DNA of 64,000 bases from Ascaphus truei. Lineage: Eukaryota > Chordata > Amphibia > Anura > Ascaphidae. The position numbers were made by a program, and so were the translations under genes. Below, piece by piece: positions 57,561 through 64,000 of this stretch; positions within the stretch are counted from its first letter, which is position 1; each line of letters begins with the position of its first letter. The notes below the pieces were generated by a model, which was not told the DNA's origin, made no database searches, and saw only the letters and a program-made list of their open reading frames with translations. The stretch is taken from assembly GCA_036426205.1 (NCBI GenBank), contig CM071570.1, forward strand, positions 70,121,429-70,185,428, written 5' to 3'.

Positions 57561-60075
57561 CAGGCATACCCCGTTTTACGTACACCCGCTTTACGTACAC
57601 TCGCAAGTACGTACATTTATTTTTAGTTACACCATACCCCTGTGTACGTACGCATGCTTCGCGAGTACCGACACCAGGGGGCGGCGTGCGTGCGCACCGC
57701 ATCAATACTGCAACCTCCTTCATTGTGGTCCCTAACTGAGTGGGAGTGCAGGTAAGGGGTAAGGGGGAACGGGGCCAGATGGCAGGGGGAACGGGGAGAT
57801 CGGGCGCGCCATCAATCAGCAGCTATAGCAGTGATTCCGCCTGCACTGCAGCTCCTGGCTTTTCTCCCTCCTCCCAGCTTGATCTAGCCTGCTGCTGCTG
57901 CTGCTGTAGAACGGAACTTTGCATGTGAGTTACAGGCTACGGGGGAGGAGGAGGTGCTCTTCTACTGCATTCTGTGCTTGTGTGTGTGTCTGTGCCTGTC
58001 TGTGTGTGTGTGTTTCTGTGTCTGTCTGTGTGTGTCTGTCTGAGTGTGTGTGTGTGTGTGTCTGTGTGTGTGTCTGTGTGTGTGTCTGTGTGTGTGTCTG
58101 TCTGAGTGTGTGTGTGTCTGTCTGAGTGTGTGTGTGTCTGTCTGAGTGTGTGTGTCTGTCTGAGTGTGTGTGTCTGTCTGAGTGTGTGTGTCTGTGTGTG
58201 TGTCTGTCTGAGTGTGTGTGTGTCTGAGTGCGTGACTTGAGTGCGTGTGCTACGGAGTGTGTATGCGTGTGCTACGGAGTGTGTGTGCGTGCGTGACTGA
58301 GTGCGTGTGCGACTGAGTGCGTGTGCGTGTGTGACTGAGTGCGTGTGCATGCGTGACTGAGTGAGAGTGCGTGAGAGATTGTGTGACTGAGGGAGTGCGT
58401 GAGAGATTGTGTGACTGAGGAGTTGGCTGAGAGATTTCTGTGACTGAGGGAGTGCGATGAGAGATTGTGTGACTGATGGGTGCGTGAGAGATTGTTGTGA
58501 CTGTGAGGGAGTGCGTGCGTGACTGTGGGAGTGCGTGAAGATTGTGTGACTGAGGGAGTGCGTGCGTTGACTGAGGGAGTGCGTGAGAGATTGGTTGTGG
58601 ACGTGAGGGAGTGCGTGAGAAGGGATTGTGTGACTGAGGGAGTGCGTCGTGACTGAGGGAGTGCGTGCGTGTAAGCCAAGCTGATAAAGGACCTGAGTAA
58701 GGCCGTGCGTATAGTGCCGGCGAGCCGCCTAAAAACAAACACATTGCCGCCGCCGCGTGTGCGCTTTAGTAGCGTCTAGAGCGGCAATGCGACGGAGCGG
58801 ACTTTGGAAGCTGGGAATATTTGATTTTTCAACAGCTGTCACCTCATGTGACAGCCCCTGAACAAATCAAATGCCCGGGAGCCCGCGACGCCACCGCAAA
58901 GCGAAATATAACTTTCGCTAGCGGGGATGGGTGACGTTGCCGGTCGCGGGCACTATATGATCGGCCTAAGGAAGCACAGCATTGTAAAACACTGTCCTGT
59001 ACAGTATTGTACTGTATTGTTTTCACCAAAGTCACAAATCAAAGTCCCAAAAATATATCAGTCAGTCAAATAAATGCACCTCACCTTCATACCCTTTCAG
59101 TAAAAATACTGTACAGTAGAAGATATGCCCTCTCCTTCTTCCTTCCTACATGTTTTTAAAATAATTTTCCATTCATCCATGTTGTATCTGCCAGTACTTA
59201 TAAGAAAAATCAGCTGACATTAAAGATTTTATTTCAATAAAGCCTACTGTATTTATTTTGGTTACAAATGCATTATTTACATCAGTTATTCTTGTATATG
59301 ATGTTTGCAGTACAGTATGCCCTTGTGGACTACAATACGTCAATCACACAATCCGATAACTGTGCGTTGCAATCCTTGAACATATTCACAACATTATTAT
59401 GGGCTTAGAGGCACATAGTGTTTCTTTGCTTTTCAAACCTTTTTACCATTCTAACCCTAAGGGTTTAATATTGGAGGACCTTGATCAGGTCCAGCCATGC
59501 TGCAGGGAAGGAAATAGACTCCAGAGTCTTTTTGGATTTTCAATTTGTGTTCTCAGTATGGTCTGAAAATAGATTTGGACCTAATTCTTCTTTAACCTAA
59601 TATTACGTTATATCTGACCATTCATTGCATCCCTTGCAATGACTGCAATTCTGCATTGATAGTTGTCTCCATTTGCATATTTTTATCTACTTGGGTCTAT
59701 TTAAGTATTTTTCTTTATTTCTATTTTTGATTTCTTTACATTTTACTATATAGTGGAGACGGTCATTACCAAATGCCTATGTAAACTTGAATATGGATAT
59801 CTCCTGTAATTACATATTTTGGATTATAGATCGTTCAAAACCATTTTTTACTCCCTGCACTGTTTCACGCATGACCTCGGATCCTCAGAGGAAGCTCCCC
59901 CTCTAATCACCCCCCCCCCAAAAAAAACACATAAATAAACACACGACAAAGGTCTGGAGGTTCAAGGGCCACGGCTTTATTTACACAAATAATAATAAAC
60001 CTTGGTGAGTGCTACCACTGCCAGCGTGCTCTCCCCCTGGGTAAAGGCCATTGGCACCCCAACCATGGCCCGCAC
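57561..60075 (+). mobile_element. Second Tigger-like element, right end missing
   Basis: It begins CAGGCATACCCCGTTTTACG after TA (57559-57560). The long GC-rich, TG-rich terminal block and the middle segment match 54373 down to about 52400 in reverse order. The right terminal block is absent: homology stops at about 60075. The TG-rich part has expanded (57976-58680). Confidence 0.75.
57976..58680. repeat. (TG)n-derived and 28-bp tandem repeats
   Basis: Degenerate TGTGTCTGTCTGAG runs to about 58340 pass into imperfect units of GTGACTGAGGGAGTGCGTGA of about 28 bp. The long minus-strand His/Thr/Ser frames here are not genes. Confidence 0.9.
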
Positions 60076-60257
60076 ACCCACCAAGCGGGCGCCCGTTGGC
60101 CCAGCTGTTAAGCGATACTGGGCTCAGGGAATCACGCACAAATGAGCCCTGCCCACTCGCTCCCCACCCTGAAGGCTTCAGGGGTTATCCGGGTTATCTG
60201 CACCATAGAGCCCTCGCTGGCAAGGTTACCGTGCACTCACCCCTCCCCAACAGCCGC

Positions 60258-60880
60258 TGTGACTAAGGCAACACCTGCCTTTTAAAATGTCCACCTCAGG
60301 TATGTCAACCTCATAGTCCTTCTTTTATTATTCTGGAGGCCAGGGTCATGTGTAGTATGATTAGCCCAGATAGGTTCAACTCATTCCTTTTACAAGCACA
60401 ACAAGTTCTTTGTCTTTCTTCACTTTATTGAGAAAAGGCATGGATTTACAAAGGCACTTGTGGATGATGGTGTTGGGAGAGAATGTCTCTATGGTGAGTG
60501 CGCTTGATAGTGGGGAAAGGGGGAAAAGGATAAGTCCTTGCCAGTAGAGCAAATTACAGGAGGGTACTCACTCAGCCAGTGTTGAAAGTGGAAAAGGAAG
60601 TGCCAGTGTATTCTGGGTAGCAAGGTAGCCTGGGGACAGACAATCTGTCAGCAAGGCAGAGGGGGAGAAGGCAGACTAGCCTATTCTGATAGAAAAGCTG
60701 AGGTTGCTGTAGCAACTCACTGGCATTATGCAGAGACAGGGATCGCAACACTGTGTCTAACACACAGGCACTGTGAGTGTACAGAGCAAAATACATGCAG
60801 CTGGAATGAGAACGTGACAAGCAAAGGCTGCAAAGGAAAGGGGGGTGGTAAAACAGAAATGTGGTTCTTGTTCCATGACA
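60258..60880 (-). mobile_element. Probable 3' LTR of the BEL/Pao element
   Basis: On the minus strand a polypurine-type AGACGGGGAG is followed by TGTCATGGAACAAG at 60880, the expected LTR start. A CA end is possible at 60258. The second LTR lies outside the window, so the length of 623 bp is tentative. Confidence 0.5.
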
Positions 60881-61049
60881 CTCCCCGTCTGGTATCTGGA
60901 GATACCACTATATAACTTGAATATGTGGTACATATGTGCAATGCAAACAAACATAACATAATAATGCAAAGTCCATGTCCACATAACGAGGCGATACCGG
61001 CTGGTACCAATGGCGTTGAAATCCTTTGGCAAAGTCTTTTAGCAAAAGA

Positions 61050-61766
61050 TGTTGGATGGATGCACCGGTCCAGGTTAGCTGGGTTCACCACAATGTCTCT
61101 CTGTGAAAGTCTCTGGCACTGTTCCTTTTTAAACTTATGGAAGAACAGTCCTTTTGTCTCTGTGGTTTTAGCTACAGAGTGCATCCCCTTGTAGATATGC
61201 CAGCTGTGGCAGCCTGTCACTCTAACACCAAGCGTTTGGCAGAAGGAGATGGCTTTAGGCTCCTTGCGGAAGTGGATCGACACTCCTGGAAGATCAGTTG
61301 TCGAATGTAGTCCAGTAAAGAGGGCGTCGTTCGGGGAGACTCCCTGGAGCTGAGCACTGGGGCTGAACACTACACGGATTTGATCGGGTTCCTGAGGGTG
61401 GTAGACCCCAGATGATTGGAGGTACCAGCATTCTTCACCTTTCTTTATTAGAGGTGCTGGCTTTGCGTGGCTGGTAAGGAATATCTTCTGGATGAAGGCC
61501 ACAAAGTTGTTTTTGGTCTCTGGTTCCCTTTGTAGGTCGCAGAGGTGCGAAGTGAACCTGGAGATGGCATGTTCTCCATTGTTTGGGAGGTGCCTTCTTG
61601 GTGAACGGAATGGTAGCGGGTTTACCCAATTGCCAGGTCCATTTTTGACGAGCTCCTTGACCGTTAACATCAGGAATTCTCTATCTCCCATCAATGGTGT
61701 TTGCTTGTCGTCCTTTCTGGTCTGGAACGCTGTACACCCTAAGTCATTGGTGCATTCCTCTTGCAA
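61050..61766 (-). pseudogene. BEL/Pao reverse-transcriptase N-terminal region, truncated
   Basis: The minus-strand frame contains GEECWYLQSSGVYHPQEPDQ followed by RVVFSPSAQLQGVSPNDALF and FRKEP. This is the conserved entry into the BEL/Pao reverse transcriptase (WYLPHH-VYHP--P-KIRVVFD-SA---GVSLND-L). After about KEPKAIS the expected catalytic core, RNase H and integrase are absent and the frame runs through non-homologous sequence towards the LTR. An internal deletion has therefore removed most of pol. The ORF start at 61766 is only the first Met after a stop. Confidence 0.75.
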
Positions 61767-61985
61767 GAGAACGTCTCCACGTATTTTGGTGATACGCCTT
61801 TGTGTCTCTTTGTTGACTGCCCTCAGGAGGTTGTTCTCTCCCTAGACATGACGAAAAACAGTCTCTTTTGTCCTTGTAAATCCTTTTGGGGAATGTCTCT
61901 GCAACTGTCTCCTCTTACGTGTGTGAAAGAACAGTCTTTTTATCCCTGTGGTTTCACCTGCGGGGTACAATCCTTTGCGGCTATT

Positions 61986-62285
61986 CTAGCTGTGGCAGCT
62001 GGCTGCTGTGTCGCTTGAAGTTCTGTGGAGAGGAATGGCTGTACATCTCAGCTGTGTCATTGCTCTCAGGGGAACTGTCTGATTGTTTCTTTTCCTTTGG
62101 GAGATCTTTTTGTCGGTCACCTTCGGGAGGTTACTTTCTTCCTTCGGTGGAGTCGACTCGTTATCCTTGGTTGTCTTAACCACTAAGCATCCTAGGCGGT
62201 TGCCACATCCCCCTGATGTGAGGATGTTCTTGTCGATCTCAGAGGTATGACCTTGTCTCTTCTCTTCACTTGGCCCTTCTGTCAC
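61986..62285 (-). pseudogene. BEL/Pao region between protease and reverse transcriptase
   Basis: An open minus-strand frame of 99 codons is rich in Glu, Lys and Thr and continues the polyprotein direction between the protease part and the RT part. It has no recognisable domain. A GAACAGTC…CAGCTGTGGCAGC segment (about 61930-62010) is partly duplicated at about 61140-61210. Confidence 0.45.
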
Positions 62286-62307
62286 TTGGAGATGGCCAAG
62301 ACATGGT

Positions 62308-63381
62308 TCAGAGAGGGATGTGATCTTTGTCAGTGCACGCGTTGCCCACTATCACCCATTCTAGGTCAAGTCTTTGGGCGTATGGTGCGTTGTGGGGTCC
62401 GTTATGCTGTTTACAGGCTTTATGTACCCTCAAGATGTCCCTACCGAGCAGCAGCAAGATCTTGGCGCCTTGTTCTACCGGCAGGATGTAGTTGGCTATT
62501 CCTCTGAGGTGCGGGTGATGGCGTGCCACGTCTGGTGTGGGAATCTCGTCCCTGTTTGTGGCCATGTGATTGCACTCGATGAGTGTGGGGAGAGCTATCT
62601 TCACTCTGTTATCCACTGAACATATGACGTAACCGCTTGCTCTTCTCCCTGTTGTCTCAGTTGACCCTGCACAGGTTCTGAGGGTGTAGGGTGAGGCATT
62701 GTCTTGTAAGTTGAATAAGTTGAAGAACTCTGTCTTTGCCAATGATCTGTTGCTTTGGTCGTCGAGGATTGCATACATCCGAATAGCCTTCTCAGGTCGT
62801 CCCTGGGGGTGTACTGCGACAAGGCATATTTTGGAGCAGGACATTTTGTCACTTTCTTTTCCGCAAACCTCGGTGCGCTGAGACGTGATGGATGTTGGCT
62901 CTCCTTCTCCTTGCTCCCCGCCATGCTCCGCTACAGAGATTGGTTGTTGAGTTGGTGTAGTGTCATTGTGCTTGTCACTTTTGCACACTGTACATTTGAT
63001 TTCTTCTTTACAGTCTCTGGCTAGGTGAGTCGTGGAACCGCAGCACCTGAAGCAAACTCTGAATTCTCCGAGTAACCTCTTGCGTTCCTCTAGGGACTTC
63101 ATCCTGAACCCAAAGCACTTGTTAAGTGGGTGTGGCTTCTTGTGTATGGGACATTCCCTGTTTGGGTCCCTTGGTTCCTCATCTCCGGCGACCGACTGAT
63201 CGGGAGTAGTATGGGTCGTGGGAGGCACGTCCGTCCTGTGGACCGAGATGGGTGTTTGAGTATTACCGTATCTCGCCACTGATCTCTCATTCCTCAGGCT
63301 GCTTGCACTGTGTGTGGTTTGCGCACCCAAGATGAAACTGGAATCGTTCCTTGTCCTTGCCGCTTCGCGGATGAAGCTCAA
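62308..63381 (-). pseudogene. BEL/Pao gag-protease fragment
   Basis: An open minus-strand frame of 357 codons. Near residues 75-135 there is a zinc-binding region, CPIHKKPHPLNKCFGF, then VCFRCCGSTTHLARDC, as in the gag end of BEL/Pao elements. Near residue 210 a retropepsin-like ILDDQSNRSL replaces the usual LLDSGS-type site, with TCAGSTETTGRRASGY in the flap area and LLLGRDIL further on, matching the Pao peptidase (DUF1758) pattern. It ends at a stop just after the protease, and the N-terminal gag lies in a separate upstream frame (63625-63906). The copy is old and non-functional. Confidence 0.8.
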
Positions 63382-63624
63382 GAAGAATGAGAATGGGGGG
63401 AAGGCGACTTGCTTCTCCCTTTTTTATTTGGAGCCTTGCGAAATCCATCTTTCTTGGAGGTTGTACGGTAGCTTCTCCAAGATGGGTCTCACTCCACGAG
63501 CTGATGACTGCTGGTCAGTGTGAGGGGCTGTGTTTTCACATGTGGGTGTACTTGAATTGCGAGCCCGTTGTGTTGCATCCGTGTGCGCGCTGGCGTGTGG
63601 ATCACTGTTGCGGCTGTGGCTATC

Positions 63625-63906
63625 CTAGGCAGCATGTACCATTGAAGGAACAGCGTCTTCTCCTCGTGGAGCTAGCAAGTCTTCGGTGTCTGTGGAGTCA
63701 CTCCCTCCGTGTTGAGATGGTGCGCTGGTGTTTACACTGAAGAGGCTCCTTACGTAGTCTTCTGTGCATTGGGCTGGATCCTCTGAGGCTATCCGTCTGT
63801 ACGGTTGCTCCCCACCGTCCTGTTTCGCGGCTGCTTCTAGGACTTCAGCTTGGGCTATGGCGGTGGCTTCCTTCTCTTGATTTAGGGCCTCTGGGTTAAC
63901 GTCCAC
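63625..63906 (-). pseudogene. BEL/Pao gag N-terminal fragment
   Basis: An Ala/Glu/Gln-rich minus-strand frame of 93 codons lies upstream of the zinc-knuckle frame. Beyond it, 63907-64000 is GCAGCGGTGGCAGTG-like and Ala-rich in translation, continuing past the window edge. A stop or frameshift separates it from 62308-63381. Confidence 0.5.
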
Positions 63907-64000
63907 CTCTGTCTTTTTCCATGCAGCGGTGGCAGTGACTGCAGCGGCGGTGGCAGCAGCGGTGGCAGTGGCTGTCTGCTCCTCCTCTTCTATGCGGGCC

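Noticed and set aside
1..64000. CRISPR array, bacterial operon or phage content
   Set aside because: Intron-exon structure, SINE/LINE/MITE content and microsatellites show vertebrate nuclear DNA. The tandem repeats lack CRISPR spacing.

Overview
The window is vertebrate nuclear DNA, most likely from an anuran amphibian. Seven coding exons on the + strand encode the C-terminal two thirds of EFEMP1 (fibulin-3), spread over about 30 kb. They lie in a repeat-dense background of LINE, LTR, hAT, Harbinger and Tigger-like elements, Penelope and BEL/Pao remnants, tRNA-derived SINEs and many palindromic repeats. The frog assignment rests on this repeat style, not on a marker gene. No other host protein gene is recognisable.

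Layout. 1-9.7 kb: a broken unrecognised ORF, a fold-back repeat, a small Tigger-like MITE, an LTR-like block and two tRNA-derived SINE pieces. 9.7-14.2 kb: probably intron upstream of the first visible exon. 14.2-43.7 kb: EFEMP1, with exons at 14189, 17293, 18586, 29663, 35219, 39965 and 43580, that is calcium-binding EGF modules 2 to 6 followed by the fibulin C-terminal module. The first exons (signal peptide, first EGF module, linker) are not found and probably lie upstream. Five exons have perfect frames and splice sites. The two middle ones (29663 and 35219) carry small indels. A LINE copy lying between them is also full of small deletions, so a poorly corrected assembly patch between about 29.6 and 35.4 kb is more likely than gene death. 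43.7-45.7 kb: probable 3' UTR. 45.7-64 kb: repeats only, including kilobase inverted repeats and, at the right edge, a degraded BEL/Pao retroelement on the minus strand.

The most interesting signal is a set of hammerhead-ribozyme-like cores: CUGANGA, a short hairpin, GAA, then a short palindrome followed by a cleavable base. They sit inside (i) a head-to-tail repeat of about 400 bp at 20.4-22.4 and 38.0-39.3 kb and (ii) palindromic retroposon-like elements at 47.4-48.6 and 49.6-51.0 kb. Several palindromic elements (15.1, 25.0, 47.4 and 49.6 kb) are flanked by 13-16 bp direct repeats and have a tail on one side only that contains an AGCGC-like motif. This is the pattern expected of reverse-transcribed, self-processing non-autonomous elements, possibly mobilised by Penelope-like elements, of which one broken GIY-YIG endonuclease remnant is present at 37.2 kb. 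Hammerheads in amphibian satellites and Penelope elements are known. The combination of fold-back body, one-sided tail and long target duplication deserves a check.
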